Source: Planctomycetota bacterium (lineage in GTDB: Bacteria > Planctomycetota > B15-G4). From it: a DNA stretch of 64,000 nucleotides. The stretch spans positions 62,001 through 126,000 of the forward strand of contig JAJDEO010000065.1 of the NCBI GenBank assembly GCA_029259745.1, in the 5' to 3' direction. The notes beneath the pieces were generated by a model. The model saw nothing but the letters and a program-made list of their open reading frames with translations, made no database searches and was not told the origin of the DNA. Made by a program: the position numbers and the translations under genes. Shown here in pieces: positions 43,171 to 52,652 of this stretch; positions within the stretch are counted from its first letter, which is position 1, and each line of letters opens with the position of its first letter.

Positions 43171-45687
43171 CTACTCCACCGTGAGGGTGATCGGGTTGCT
43201 GAGATTGCCCGCCGACTGCGACGGCATCGGACCGGTGAAGGTGATGGCCTGGAGGTGGATCTCGAGACCGATCGGCAGCTCGATCGGCAGCGGCAACGGC
43301 ACCGCGCTCGGCGCCGACGGCCACGCGAAGATGGTGTTGATGCCACCGAGGTCGACGAACAGGTTGCCGAAGCGCTTGAACGAGGCCTCGAACTCGGAGA
43401 GTCCGGCGATCAGGTTCGTGTTCACGAGCCCCGGCGTCCCCGACAGCTCGACCGAGATCGTGCCGCCGGCAAGGGGTGCGCCGATGACCTCGAGCTCGAG
43501 GTTGCTGAACTCGTGGGCGCCGATGTCCGTGCGACGAACGCCGTCGAGCAAGCCATCGAGGTCGCGCGGGAAGCCGTCGGCGTCCTGCCCGGAGGGAAGG
43601 TACGGGAAGTCACCCACGTCGATCAGGCCCGAGATCGACGAGAGACGCAGGTTGCCGTTGGTCTGGTCGACGAACTTGGGATCCAGGTGGCGGTTGCCGT
43701 TCGTGCCGGAGAAGGTCGGCTCACCGTTGGAGAAGAAGACGTCGTTGACGACGAGGCCCGCGAACGGCGCCCCGACGTTGTCCCACGCGATGGAGTTGCG
43801 GATCTCACCCGTCCACGCTGCGGCCGCGCGATAGCCCGCGCCGCCGTTGTCGACCGACGAACACCCGCGCAGGTCGTAGCTCCCCGAGATCAGGTCGAAG
43901 CCGTGCCCCTGACAAGCGAAGGCGACGCAGTCACGGAGTATCCCGGCGTGCTGGCTGATGTCGAATCCATCGGCGTCCGCATGCTCGACGCGCACGGCGC
44001 GCAACGTCGCCAGTGGGCTCGAGTTCGCGACGCTCGCGAAACCTGACGCCCCACCGTACGTGACCGTCGTGTTTGCGAGCGCGACCGGACCGGTGGCCGC
44101 GCCGGAGAGGATCAAGCCGCGCCAGTCGCCCGGCATGGGCGTCGAGGTGACGCCGTCGCCGTTCGAATCGCCGCCGATCTCGTCGTCGTGGATCGACGTG
44201 AAGACGACGCGGCTGCGCGGATCGCCGTCGAGCACGAGCCCGCCGTTGACGGCCAACTGCTGGGCAGCGGCAAACTTGAGGACAACACCGGCGCTCACCG
44301 TCAGCGTCTTCGCCGCGGGAACGGTTTGCGAGATGCTGACCACGAGCACGCCGCCGAGCGTGTTCTCGGCGCCGATCGTGACGTCGGACGTGATCTGCGT
44401 CACGGCATCGACCTCCATCGCGTCACGACCGTTGCCGCTCGCGACGTTGTCCACAAAGCCAGGCACGGCGGCGAGCATGAGCGCGTCGACGGCCACGCCG
44501 CCGTTGTCGAGGATCGCGCAGTCGGACACCATCGGGCGAGCGTTCGAGTTGTTGAGGTCGATGCCCACGCCGGCGCCATCGCGCACGACGCAGTCGCTCA
44601 GCGAGACGTCGGATGTCGTGATCTCGACACCCGCGAAGCCGGACGCCCCGCCGTAGGCGACCACGGCATGGCTCAACGCGCTGGCGTCGGAGCCAGCCTG
44701 GAAGAACAGCCCACGCCAAGCGCCCGGCGTGCCGACCGACGCGCCGTCGCCGTTCGTGTCCCCGCCGGTCGCGTCGTCAGCGAGCGCGGTGAAGACGACG
44801 TCGTTCCCGGACGCACCGTTCGCCACGAGCGTGCCGTTCACGACGAGCTGCTGGAAGTCTGCAAACTTCAGCGCCACGCCGGGGCCGAGCGTCAGCGTCG
44901 CGGCCGCCGGGATCGTCTGCGTCGCATTCACGATCAGCGCGCCGCCGAGCACGTTGTCAGCCGTGATCGTGAGATCGGCCGTGAGCTGTGTGGCCGCGTC
45001 GATCTCCATGGCATCACGACCGTTGCCAGTCGCTGAGTTGTCGACGAAGCCCGCGACCGCGGCGAGCATGAGCGCGTCGACGGCCACGCCGCCGTTGTCG
45101 AGGATCGCGCAGTCGGACACCGTCGGGCGGGCGTTCGAGTTGTTGAGGTCGATGCCCACGCCGGCGCCATCGCGCACGACGCAGTCGCTCAGCGAGACGT
45201 CGGATGTCGTGATCTCGACATTCGCGAAGCCGGACGCTCCGCCGTAGGCGACCACGGCATGGCTCAGCGCGCTGGCATCGGAGCCGGCCTGGAACTGCAA
45301 CCCACGCCAGTCGCCCGGCGTGCCGACCGACGCGCCGTCGCCGTTCGTGTCCCCGCCCACGCTGTCATCGGCGAACGACGTGAAGTGGACCGGATTGGCG
45401 AGAGTGCCGCCGGCGTTCAGCGTGCCCTGCACGGCGAGCTGCTGATTCGCGTTGAACTTGACGACGGCCCCGGGCTGCACGGTCAGTGTCGTGCCGGTGG
45501 GCACGACGATCGACGACGTCACGAGATAAACCTGCCCGGAGAGCAGTGGCCCGCCGTTGCCGTCCGACACGGAGCCGGAGAGCGTCTGCGCGGCCAGCGC
45601 GGGCGCCAGGGTCAACGTCAAGGCCGCCAGCAGCGCGGGGACCGAAAGGAGCGGCGCCGCGTGGCGCCGAGAGGTGAATGTGAACAT
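43171..45687 (-). CDS. Secreted right-handed beta-helix repeat protein with tandem 197-aa duplication
   Basis: An 838-residue protein with a long signal peptide (1-33). The body is a parallel beta-helix with repeated units: VAYGGASGFANVEITTSDV, GVGIDLNNSNARPTVSDC and GNGRDAMEIDAATQL occur twice, 197 residues apart, almost unchanged, and a third unit is degenerate. A Choice-of-anchor-like IGAHEF segment lies near residue 730. The C-terminus (about 740-838) is a separate beta domain, perhaps for surface attachment. No catalytic motif is seen. A strong ribosome-binding site upstream serves an out-of-frame short ORF rather than this ATG. Confidence 0.88.
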   Translation of the reverse strand: MFTFTSRRHAAPLLSVPALLAALTLTLAPALAAQTLSGSVSDGNGGPLLSGQVYLVTSSIVVPTGTTLTVQPGAVVKFNANQQLAVQGTLNAGGTLANPVHFTSFADDSVGGDTNGDGASVGTPGDWRGLQFQAGSDASALSHAVVAYGGASGFANVEITTSDVSLSDCVVRDGAGVGIDLNNSNARPTVSDCAILDNGGVAVDALMLAAVAGFVDNSATGNGRDAMEIDAATQLTADLTITADNVLGGALIVNATQTIPAAATLTLGPGVALKFADFQQLVVNGTLVANGASGNDVVFTALADDATGGDTNGDGASVGTPGAWRGLFFQAGSDASALSHAVVAYGGASGFAGVEITTSDVSLSDCVVRDGAGVGIDLNNSNARPMVSDCAILDNGGVAVDALMLAAVPGFVDNVASGNGRDAMEVDAVTQITSDVTIGAENTLGGVLVVSISQTVPAAKTLTVSAGVVLKFAAAQQLAVNGGLVLDGDPRSRVVFTSIHDDEIGGDSNGDGVTSTPMPGDWRGLILSGAATGPVALANTTVTYGGASGFASVANSSPLATLRAVRVEHADADGFDISQHAGILRDCVAFACQGHGFDLISGSYDLRGCSSVDNGGAGYRAAAAWTGEIRNSIAWDNVGAPFAGLVVNDVFFSNGEPTFSGTNGNRHLDPKFVDQTNGNLRLSSISGLIDVGDFPYLPSGQDADGFPRDLDGLLDGVRRTDIGAHEFSNLELEVIGAPLAGGTISVELSGTPGLVNTNLIAGLSEFEASFKRFGNLFVDLGGINTIFAWPSAPSAVPLPLPIELPIGLEIHLQAITFTGPMPSQSAGNLSNPITLTVE
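44345..45526 (-). repeat. Tandem 591-bp duplication inside the beta-helix gene
   Basis: Blocks near 44409-44759 and 45000-45350 are almost identical and exactly 591 bp (197 codons) apart, for example around 44471 and 45062 or 44710 and 45301. The outer parts are more diverged. The high nucleotide identity suggests recent duplication or gene conversion. Confidence 0.8.
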
Positions 45688-45719
45688 GGTGAGTGTCCCG
45701 AGGTGAGGAAGGAGTTCAT
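45618..45719 (-). CDS. Possible 33-codon upstream ORF with strong RBS
   Basis: ATG 45719 has GAAGGAGA at ideal spacing. The frame reads MNSFLTSGHSPCSH onward for 33 codons and ends inside the signal-peptide codons of the beta-helix gene, in another frame. The large gene's own ATG (45687) has only a weak GGGA. It could be a leader peptide for coupling or attenuation, or the strong site may simply be fortuitous. Confidence 0.25.
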   Translation of the reverse strand: MNSFLTSGHSPCSHSPLGATRRRSFRSPRCWRP

Positions 45720-45803
45720 GCGTCTCCTTCCCCTTGCGTCGGGCGGCTCACCTTGGACAGAAATCTCCAGAAAAAGTGCGCGAGACCAGCGAGCGAGGCG
45801 CGC

Positions 45804-48554
45804 TCACGGATCCAGCACACGCCCCGCTCGAACACCGGCATTGACGCCGGACGTCGGGCCATACGCCTGTTCGCGGCTCGCGACGCGGAGTCGCTGGAGG
45901 AACGACGTGAAGCTGCCCCCTCGAAGCACGTACGTCTCGCCCACCGCCAATCGTTCCCCGTCACCCGGTTCGGGGTCGATCCCGTAGGGCCCGAAGCGAT
46001 CGCGAATCCACTCGCCGACATTGCCCGACATGTCGTAGAAGCCGAACGCGTTGGGCAGGAACGTTCCCACGGGCGCATGCGTCGAGAACCCGTCGTCCAG
46101 CTCGGGCGAAACGGACGGAAAGAAGCGGGACGATTCACGCCCCAGTCCGTTGGCGAACTTCGAGAGCTCCGCGACGGCGTCGGTGCCGGCAAAGCGCAAC
46201 TGAGTGCCGGCGCGCGCCGCGGCTTCCCATTGAGCCTCGGTGGGAAGGACCAGCCCCAGCGCGTGGAGCGTATCCCGTGCCGCGCTCCACGCGATCGACT
46301 CGACGGGATGGCGCGCGTTGATGTCGTAGCCCGTCTGCGAGCGGATCCCGTAGCTTGGCGAGTACGCCGCCGGGTTCTCGCCGGTCGCCGAGAACCACTG
46401 GGCCTGCGTCACCTCGAACTTGCCCAGGAAGTAGGGATCGAGAGTGATGGCGCGCGGCCCCGCCTCTTCGCGCATGGTCTGCGGGTCGTAGTTCGGCTCG
46501 GTGGCGTCGGCCGACTGGGCACCCACGCGGTACTGCCCCCCGGGCACCAGGACGAGCACGACACCGGTGTCGATCGTGACGTCGAGCTGCCCTGTGTCGG
46601 CGCGCGTCGGGAGCGCGCCAGTGTGCGTCTGCCAGTGCAGGAACTCCTCGAGCCCCGACGCCGGATCGGCACCAAGCGGGATCAAGCCGACCTGCGGTGC
46701 CAGGACGAGATCGCCGTAGCGCTCGTTCGCGGTGACGCGCTGGGCCGCCGCCTCCCAGGCCGCGCGATGGGCGTCGATCGTCTCCGTCGCGATCCGACGC
46801 GAAAGGTCGAGACGCCTCGCGATGTCCTCCCGGAGACCGCCCTCTGCGGTCGCCCGGTTCAAGTTCGCGACCAGCAGGCTCAAGGCGTCATGACGGAACT
46901 GCATGTCGAGATCACCGTCGAAGGTCCAGCTTCGTCGCTCCGCACGAGCCGCTCGCAGCGCTTCGATCTCATGCTCGAGCTCCTCGCGATTGACGGTGCG
47001 CACCCGGATCGCAGCCGCGAGCCGCGCGATGCGCTCATCCTCTTCGGCATAGTCGACGCGGCGCGCGGCCTCCGTGTACGGCTCGGCGACGACTCGCAGC
47101 TCTTCGAGCGTGCGCCGGTGCGACTCGGTGCGCGCGAAGAGCGGTTCGTAGTGCGCTTGCCAGGCGAGCAGCGCATCGACGAGCTCGGGATGGACGGGGA
47201 GGAGCGTGGCAGCCTCGGCTTCGGCTTCCTGAAGCCGACGCGCATCGGCGAGACGCTGATACTCGGCCAGCGCAGCGAGCGCTTCGGCCTCCCGCCTCGC
47301 CGCCAGCTCGGCATTCGCCTCAGCCTCGCCCGTCTTGACCTTGAGGCTCTCGTTCGCTTCGAACACGCGTGTGTTCGTGTCGCGCAGCTCGCGGTTCGTG
47401 ACGAGCACGTACGCGAGTCCGCCGAGGGTCAGGGCGACGATCATCACCGAGAGCGCCGCGACGATGGGATTGCGCTGGGCCCAGCGTGCGAGCCGTTGGG
47501 TGCGCCCCAGCGGCCGCACGGAAATCGGTTCGTGTGCGGCGAGTCGGTCGAGGTCGTCGGCCAGCGCCTGCGCGCTGGCGTAGCGGCGCTCGGGGCGCTT
47601 GGCGAGGGCCGTCTCGAGGATCGCCGTGAGATCGTCGGAGATGCGCGACGAGAGCCGACGCGGGTCGGTCGGTTCGTCGTCGAGGATGGCGTGCACGAGG
47701 CCGTGATGCGTCGGCGACCGGAAGGGACGCTCGCCGACGCACCCTTCGTAGAGCACGACGCCGAGTGACCAGACATCGCTGGCAGCACCGATGCGCCCGT
47801 CACTCGTCCCGATGTGTTCGGGGGACATGTAGGCCGGAGTGCCGAGCGTCGTGCCCGAAAGCGTCAGGTGAGCGCCGTCGTCCGCGAGTGACGCGAGGCC
47901 GAAGTCGAGCACCACCGGCGCGCCGTTCTCCGCGAGCATGATGTTTCCCGGCTTGACGTCGCGATGGACGATGCCGCGTTCGTGAGCTGCGTGCAGGGCG
48001 CGTGCGACGTCGGCCACCCAGACGCACACGGCGTGCACGTCGTCGGACGTCGGCGTGGCACCTTCGCGCTCCGACGTTCGCCGCGCGAGCCAGGCCGCGA
48101 ACGTCTCACCCTCGACGTACTGCATCGAGATCCAGGCGCGATCGCCGTCGACGCCCGCGTCGTAGACGGCGCAGACGTTGGGATGCTCGAGGCCCGCCGT
48201 CGCGCGCGCCTCACGCCGGAAGCGCGCCGAGAGCCCTTCGCCGCCGAGTGGTCGGGCGACGACCTTGACGGCAACCCGTCGCTCGAGCCGCTCGTCCCAC
48301 GCCAACCAGACGACGGCCTGTCCGCCGCGCCCGAGTTCGCGATCGAGTCGATACGGACCGATCACGCCCCCACCCTCGAGGTCCGCCGCCGCCGCCATGC
48401 CCCGCGCCGCACGGGCGTACTCACGAGCGACGAGCTCGGCATGATCGGGGTAGAGCGCCATGTAGTGCTCCAACGCCGCGAGTCCACCGGCCAACCGGTC
48501 GGCCGCCAACCTCCCGAGCAACTCGAGTTCGACATGTAAGGCGCGCGCGTCCAC
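45804..48554 (-). CDS. Transmembrane serine/threonine kinase with C-terminal formylglycine-generating-enzyme-like domain
   Basis: A 916-residue protein starting at GTG 48554, preceded by AGGA. The kinase domain is about 65-340: glycine loop GRGGQAVV, Lys97, HRD 197-199 with Lys201 and Asn204, and DFG 217-219. A membrane helix follows (about 363-386), then a coiled coil (about 395-590). The C-terminal SUMF1/FGE-like domain (about 640-912) has LVPGGQYRVGAQS, NVGEWIRDRFG and LRGGSF. Kinase and FGE lie on opposite sides of the membrane, so the outer domain may sense a ligand rather than oxidise sulfatases. This architecture is common in planctomycetes. Confidence 0.93.
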   Translation of the reverse strand: MDARALHVELELLGRLAADRLAGGLAALEHYMALYPDHAELVAREYARAARGMAAAADLEGGGVIGPYRLDRELGRGGQAVVWLAWDERLERRVAVKVVARPLGGEGLSARFRREARATAGLEHPNVCAVYDAGVDGDRAWISMQYVEGETFAAWLARRTSEREGATPTSDDVHAVCVWVADVARALHAAHERGIVHRDVKPGNIMLAENGAPVVLDFGLASLADDGAHLTLSGTTLGTPAYMSPEHIGTSDGRIGAASDVWSLGVVLYEGCVGERPFRSPTHHGLVHAILDDEPTDPRRLSSRISDDLTAILETALAKRPERRYASAQALADDLDRLAAHEPISVRPLGRTQRLARWAQRNPIVAALSVMIVALTLGGLAYVLVTNRELRDTNTRVFEANESLKVKTGEAEANAELAARREAEALAALAEYQRLADARRLQEAEAEAATLLPVHPELVDALLAWQAHYEPLFARTESHRRTLEELRVVAEPYTEAARRVDYAEEDERIARLAAAIRVRTVNREELEHEIEALRAARAERRSWTFDGDLDMQFRHDALSLLVANLNRATAEGGLREDIARRLDLSRRIATETIDAHRAAWEAAAQRVTANERYGDLVLAPQVGLIPLGADPASGLEEFLHWQTHTGALPTRADTGQLDVTIDTGVVLVLVPGGQYRVGAQSADATEPNYDPQTMREEAGPRAITLDPYFLGKFEVTQAQWFSATGENPAAYSPSYGIRSQTGYDINARHPVESIAWSAARDTLHALGLVLPTEAQWEAAARAGTQLRFAGTDAVAELSKFANGLGRESSRFFPSVSPELDDGFSTHAPVGTFLPNAFGFYDMSGNVGEWIRDRFGPYGIDPEPGDGERLAVGETYVLRGGSFTSFLQRLRVASREQAYGPTSGVNAGVRAGRVLDP

Positions 48555-49208
48555 GAGTGAATCCTAGCCCGGAAGCTTCACGGTGATCTGTTGCGGTCGC
48601 CTGTGACTCCTTCCTGGCACGGCCCAGCTGCGACCTCGCGACGAGCGGCCGCGACGGACACAGGCCGAGGCCCGCGACGAAGGCGTCGGCGCCGACGCCA
48701 CTGGTCCCAGCGCGAGAGACCGAGCCCCGTCGTCGCCGGCCGCTCGCGCGTGCCCGACAGGCACCCGGCGGCCTCCCACGGCTGACTCCCTCGTCTCGTG
48801 TGCTCGGAAGACGCACGGCCGGAGCCCTTCACGACCGTGAAGCGCCGGCAATCAGAGGCACGTCGAGCTCGGACGCCGCCCGGCCGCAGGCGCCGCGCGG
48901 ACGGCTTCCGGCGGCCCTTCCGCCCCCCCGGCGGGCGGGCTCTCCGCGACCAGAAGAGCGGCCGACACGAAGAAAAGGGTGTCGACCGCCTGGCTCCCCG
49001 CCAGACGACCGACACCCGGGCCCCTTCGTACGAAAAGTCCCACAGCCTGCGCAGGCCACGAGCAGCAGCGCGCGTCGCGTGCTCGTGGCCCTCCCCAGGA
49101 TCACGGGCCCGACACATGCCGATGTCCGATTTCTAAGACTCTTCACGCTCGCCGCGCTCCGGTCCCGCCAAGGAAAACCGAAAAACTCGCGACTTTCTCG
49201 CCCTGACG
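48555..49208. other. Long non-coding stretch with several strong hairpins
   Basis: No convincing gene is seen here. Hairpins are dense: 48827-48842 (CTTCAC/GTGAAG), 48977-49017 (GGGTGTCG/CGACACCC enclosing CTGGC/CCAG), and 49055-49089 (GCCACGAGCA/TGCTCGTGGC, 15-nt loop). It could hold a structured RNA, a pair of terminators, or a decayed element. Base composition is as GC-rich as the genes. Confidence 0.4.
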
Positions 49209-49368
49209 TCGGGTTGAAGCACTGCTCCGAGTGGGACGTGCGTGACCGAGTGAGCCTGTGCCAGTGTGGGACCGCAGCGAAACCGCTGGATTCGTCGAGG
49301 CTCCCGCGCTCGCACGGGCGCGCTCGGGCGCGTGCGGCGCGCCGGATGAGTTCTCCAACGGGCAGCTG
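49209..49368 (+). repeat. Dispersed foldback repeat, full copy C
   Basis: About 160 bp, same orientation as the copy at 38051. The left end reads GGGTTGAAGCACTGCTCCGA and the right end GATGAGTTCTCCAACGGGC. Internal arms GCCTGTGC and GCACGGGC pair with G-T wobbles in place of the pairs in copy B. It lies upstream of the 49579 beta-helix gene. Confidence 0.8.
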
Positions 49369-49578
49369 ACCCTCCGGGTTGGCAGCGCCGTCCTCTGCGC
49401 CGGCGCGGCAGAGGGACTGGGGAGCCCAACATGTCTTCTCCGAGAGGAACGGCACACGCCCCCTTGCATCGCACTATGCTTCGGGTGATTTCCTATGCTG
49501 TTCCCCCGTTGTCCCCCCTCTGTTGCGTCCAGTCCGGTTGTGGACGCTCCCCCTCGATCGCCCCACGGACGAAAAGCC

Positions 49579-51093
49579 ATGAGCCTCTTGCTCGCGGCGC
49601 TGCTGGCATGCCCGGCCGCCACCGACATCTTTGTTCCCGGCAACTTCCTCACGATCCAGGACGCTGTCGATGCGGCCGGTCCGAACGACGTCGTCGTCGT
49701 GACCGGCGTCCATTTCGAGAATGTCGTGGTCACCACGAACGGCCTCACGTTGTCCGGCAAGGGCGCGACGATCGACGCCGAGTTCGGCGGACCGTGCGTC
49801 ACGGTGGCAGCCGACAACGTCACCATCGACGGATTCACGCTCGCCAACGGCGGCGACCAGGTCAACGTCGCCGATGCCGTCTCCTTCACGGGCGACGGAG
49901 CGACGGTCACGAACGTAACGCTCATGTCCGCAGCCGGCATCGGCATCCGCGTCGACGGCAACAACGCGCTGATCGAGAACTGTGACATCAGCTCCTGCGT
50001 CGATGCCGCCGTGCGACTGTTCACGCCCGACGCGACGAGCTTGTCGTACGTCGAGAAAAACGACATCACGGGCTGTGGTCGCGGCATCGCGGGAACGGGC
50101 GGCGCCTTCCGCGTCATGAACAACAAGATCGAGTCGATCAGTGGGATCGGCATCGAACTCACCACGTCCTCGTCCAACACCGCGACGCGGGTTCGCAGCA
50201 ACCGCGTCGAGCAGACCACGAGTCATGGCATCGACATCAGTGCCAGCGGCGGCGCGGCCACAGAGCTGTACTTCAACCGCGTCGAGGTCGCTGGCGGCGC
50301 CGGCGTGTTCGTCGAATCGGATTCCGGTCAGCTCGACATCGTGCGCACGACGATCACGAGCGCGGCGCTCGGCGGCATCGACGCCGCGAGCAACGGCACC
50401 TTCTTCGTGGCCGACAACAACGTCCGCGACAGCGGCATCGACGGCATCCTCATCGCGGCTCCGGCTGCCGCAGGTGGTGTCGTGGAAGACAACCGCGTCA
50501 CGCAAGCGGCCGCCAACGGCATCGTCATCGAGGGCTTCGGTGTGACCGTGCTCGCGAACACGATCAAGGACACCGCTGCGGCCGGCATTTTCTACAACGG
50601 CAGCAACGCCAAGCTCGAGCGCAACAAGATCACGGGTGCAGGCCGGCAGGGCCTCAAGCTCGTCGGTAACAACGGAACGCTCGAGAAGAACAAGGTCTCG
50701 CGCTCGGCGTTCGACGGGATCCTCGTGTCGGGCACGTCGAACACGATCGTCGACAATCGTTCGATGCACAACGGCGGCGACGGCATCGATCTCCACGAGC
50801 CGAACTTCGTCGTCACGAACAAGGACAACGCGATCGTCGGCAACAAGGTCTCGAACAACGCTCACGAGGGCATCGACGCAACCGGCATCGACACCGTCAT
50901 CGACGAGAACAAGGTGACGAAGAACGGCGGTTCCGCGGGGCCGCAGGTCGCAGGCGCGGGCAACGACGTGAACGGCGATGACATCCCCGACGGTACGGTG
51001 GCCTCGTTCGAAGGCAACGTGATTCCGACGAGCGGCACGGCGGCTCCGGGCGACGCCATCACGGGTCAGCGCCTCGACATCGGCGAGAAGTAA
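49579..51093 (+). CDS. Secreted right-handed beta-helix protein (504 aa)
   Basis: It starts at ATG 49579 with a short signal peptide (MSLLLAALLACPAA). IFVPGNFLTIQDAVDAAGPNDVVVV is the typical entry strand of pectin-lyase-like (NosD/PbH1) proteins. About 15 PbH1-like coils follow (NALIENCDIS, GIGIELTTSSSNTATRV, NAKLERNKITGAGRQGL, NTIVDNRSMHNGGDGIDLHE). There is no lyase motif; probably a surface or secreted binding protein. The C-terminus has NDVNGDDIPDGTV, a Ca-binding-like DxDGD loop. Confidence 0.88.
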   Translation: MSLLLAALLACPAATDIFVPGNFLTIQDAVDAAGPNDVVVVTGVHFENVVVTTNGLTLSGKGATIDAEFGGPCVTVAADNVTIDGFTLANGGDQVNVADAVSFTGDGATVTNVTLMSAAGIGIRVDGNNALIENCDISSCVDAAVRLFTPDATSLSYVEKNDITGCGRGIAGTGGAFRVMNNKIESISGIGIELTTSSSNTATRVRSNRVEQTTSHGIDISASGGAATELYFNRVEVAGGAGVFVESDSGQLDIVRTTITSAALGGIDAASNGTFFVADNNVRDSGIDGILIAAPAAAGGVVEDNRVTQAAANGIVIEGFGVTVLANTIKDTAAAGIFYNGSNAKLERNKITGAGRQGLKLVGNNGTLEKNKVSRSAFDGILVSGTSNTIVDNRSMHNGGDGIDLHEPNFVVTNKDNAIVGNKVSNNAHEGIDATGIDTVIDENKVTKNGGSAGPQVAGAGNDVNGDDIPDGTVASFEGNVIPTSGTAAPGDAITGQRLDIGEK

Positions 51094-51150
51094 GGCTCGA
51101 TTTCGCCTGTCGCATGGGCGACGAGAGTCGCCATCACGACCGGATCCTTC

Positions 51151-51192
51151 GCGGGTCCGTCGGCGCCGTCCAAACGGCGACGGCGGACCCGC
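51151..51192 (+). terminator. Long hairpin after the 504-aa beta-helix gene
   Basis: An imperfect 18-bp stem (GCGGGTCCG at the left, CGGACCCGC at the right) with its loop around TCCAAA, 57 nt after the stop. No T run. Confidence 0.5.
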
Positions 51193-51336
51193 GCTGACAT
51201 CTCAGGACGTGCGCGGGCCGCAGCGAGGCCCCGACCCGCCGCTCGCTGGATGCAGACAGATGCGGCGGCCGCAACGGCACCCAAACAGTCCACGGCGCTC
51301 ACGTGCTCTGCCCGCGCCGCCATGTGTGGACATGAA

Positions 51337-51377
51337 GACGCCCTGGATCCGTTCACGCCGGAACGGACCAGGGCGTC
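51337..51377 (-). terminator. Long hairpin after the TIG-like protein gene
   Basis: GACGCCCTGGATCCGTTC (51337-51354) pairs with 51361-51377, leaving one bulged A, around ACGCCG. It lies 27 nt beyond the minus-strand stop at 51405. Confidence 0.6.
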
Positions 51378-51404
51378 GCGATCTCGCCGAACGAGTGGCT
51401 GGAG

Positions 51405-52448
51405 TCAGTCGGCCGAAGCCTCGACGATGAACTCACCGGAGATCGACACCGACGAGACCCCGAGCTGCACGAGCGTGCCGCTGAACGTGCCGGCAAACTG
51501 CCCGCCGCTCACGGACTGGATGATGATCTCGATCGCGGGAATGCCCGTCTGCCAGATCGCCACGTTGGGGCTTCCGCCGTTGAAGCTCGCCTCGGTGTAC
51601 GAGATCGATGCCAGGTCGGACTGATCGAGCGAGCCGATCGCGACAAACGGCACGATGATCGCGACGGACTTGGACGGGTTCGTGAGCGACGTGCCGAGAA
51701 TCTGAAGGCCCCCTCCGGCCGCCTCGACGCCGAGCTTCTTGCCCTTGAACGTCAGCGTCGTGCCGTCGACGACCGCCGTGAGGAACGACTTGCCGATCTT
51801 CTTGGTGCTGCCGGTGACCGCCACGACCGACTCACCGGTCGATTCACCGACCTTGTTCGTGACGACGACGGGCCAGTTCCCATTCGCGAGACTCTTCGGG
51901 ATCGCGAACGTGATCGTCGTCGACCCGTCGATCTCCTCGACCATCGCCTTCACCTTCGTCTTCTTGCCACCGACGCTGACTTTCGGCTTCTTCGCGCCGA
52001 GGTCAGCGAGCGTCAGCATCACCTGCTCACCGACGTTCGCCGTCGCCGGCAGCGGCCCACTCACGAGGCTCGGTGCGTTCACCGTGAACGCGGAGTTCTC
52101 GACGGCGGCCACGGTGCCCTTGCCCTTGGCCTGCACGTTGAGATCGAAGTCGCCCGCGAAGGCCTTCTTGATCTCGGCCATGATCGTCCCGCCCTCACCG
52201 TCAACGACGACGTCGAGTACCTTCAACGCGTACTTCTTCGGCTTGGCCGACTCATCGCCGCTCTGCGTGAGCCAGACCTTCGGCTTACCCTTCCCGATGT
52301 CGCCGGTGAAATCGATCGTCAGCACCGTGCCGAGCGTGCCTTCGGTCGGCGTGACATCCGTGATCGTCTGCGAGGAAGCGGCCATGGACAGGCCGAGGAC
52401 GCATGCCAGCGATGCAACGAGAGAGACAGAGAGGGAGCGCAAGTGCAT
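51405..52448 (-). CDS. Secreted Ig-like (IPT/TIG-type) protein
   Basis: A 347-residue protein from ATG 52448 with a signal peptide (HLRSLSVSLVASLACVLGLSMAASSQ). It begins ITDVTPTEGTLGTVLTIDFTG, the usual opening of IPT/TIG domains, and a second similar unit follows near residue 135 (LVSGPLPATANVGEQVMLTL). The protein is lysine-rich (KPKVSVGGKKTKVKA) compared with its neighbours. The last 120 residues are a beta domain of unknown type. Probably secreted and non-enzymatic. Confidence 0.82.
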   Translation of the reverse strand: MHLRSLSVSLVASLACVLGLSMAASSQTITDVTPTEGTLGTVLTIDFTGDIGKGKPKVWLTQSGDESAKPKKYALKVLDVVVDGEGGTIMAEIKKAFAGDFDLNVQAKGKGTVAAVENSAFTVNAPSLVSGPLPATANVGEQVMLTLADLGAKKPKVSVGGKKTKVKAMVEEIDGSTTITFAIPKSLANGNWPVVVTNKVGESTGESVVAVTGSTKKIGKSFLTAVVDGTTLTFKGKKLGVEAAGGGLQILGTSLTNPSKSVAIIVPFVAIGSLDQSDLASISYTEASFNGGSPNVAIWQTGIPAIEIIIQSVSGGQFAGTFSGTLVQLGVSSVSISGEFIVEASAD

Positions 52449-52565
52449 GACTCGTGGTTCACAGGGTGAGGGGGAGGATCGGCGGCCGCGGAGACCGGTG
52501 CTCTTCCGATCGGATGTGGGGATGTCTCGGGTTGAGGCCGAGATGGGGCCGGACGCCCCGTAAAT

Positions 52566-52589
52566 ACATATCGGCACTTCGGTATATGT
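52566..52589. promoter_or_regulatory. AT-rich dyad in the divergent region
   Basis: ACATAT and ATATGT form an inverted repeat, centre 52577-52578, in an AT-rich patch unlike its GC-rich surroundings. It lies 118 bp upstream of the TIG-like gene and could be its promoter or operator. The rest of the 432-bp gap 52449-52880 holds repeat copy D and no gene. Confidence 0.35.
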
Positions 52590-52652
52590 CAACGGGCGCA
52601 TCCGGACGGTGAGACTCAGGCCGGGCGTCACAGCGGAGCGGATGGGAGCTAT

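Noticed and set aside
44345-45526. CRISPR-like repeats in the beta-helix gene
   Set aside because: The repeats are in-frame coding units of 591 bp without spacers.
45693-47768. 691-codon plus-strand frame
   Set aside because: Antisense to the kinase-FGE gene, whose kinase motifs are intact.
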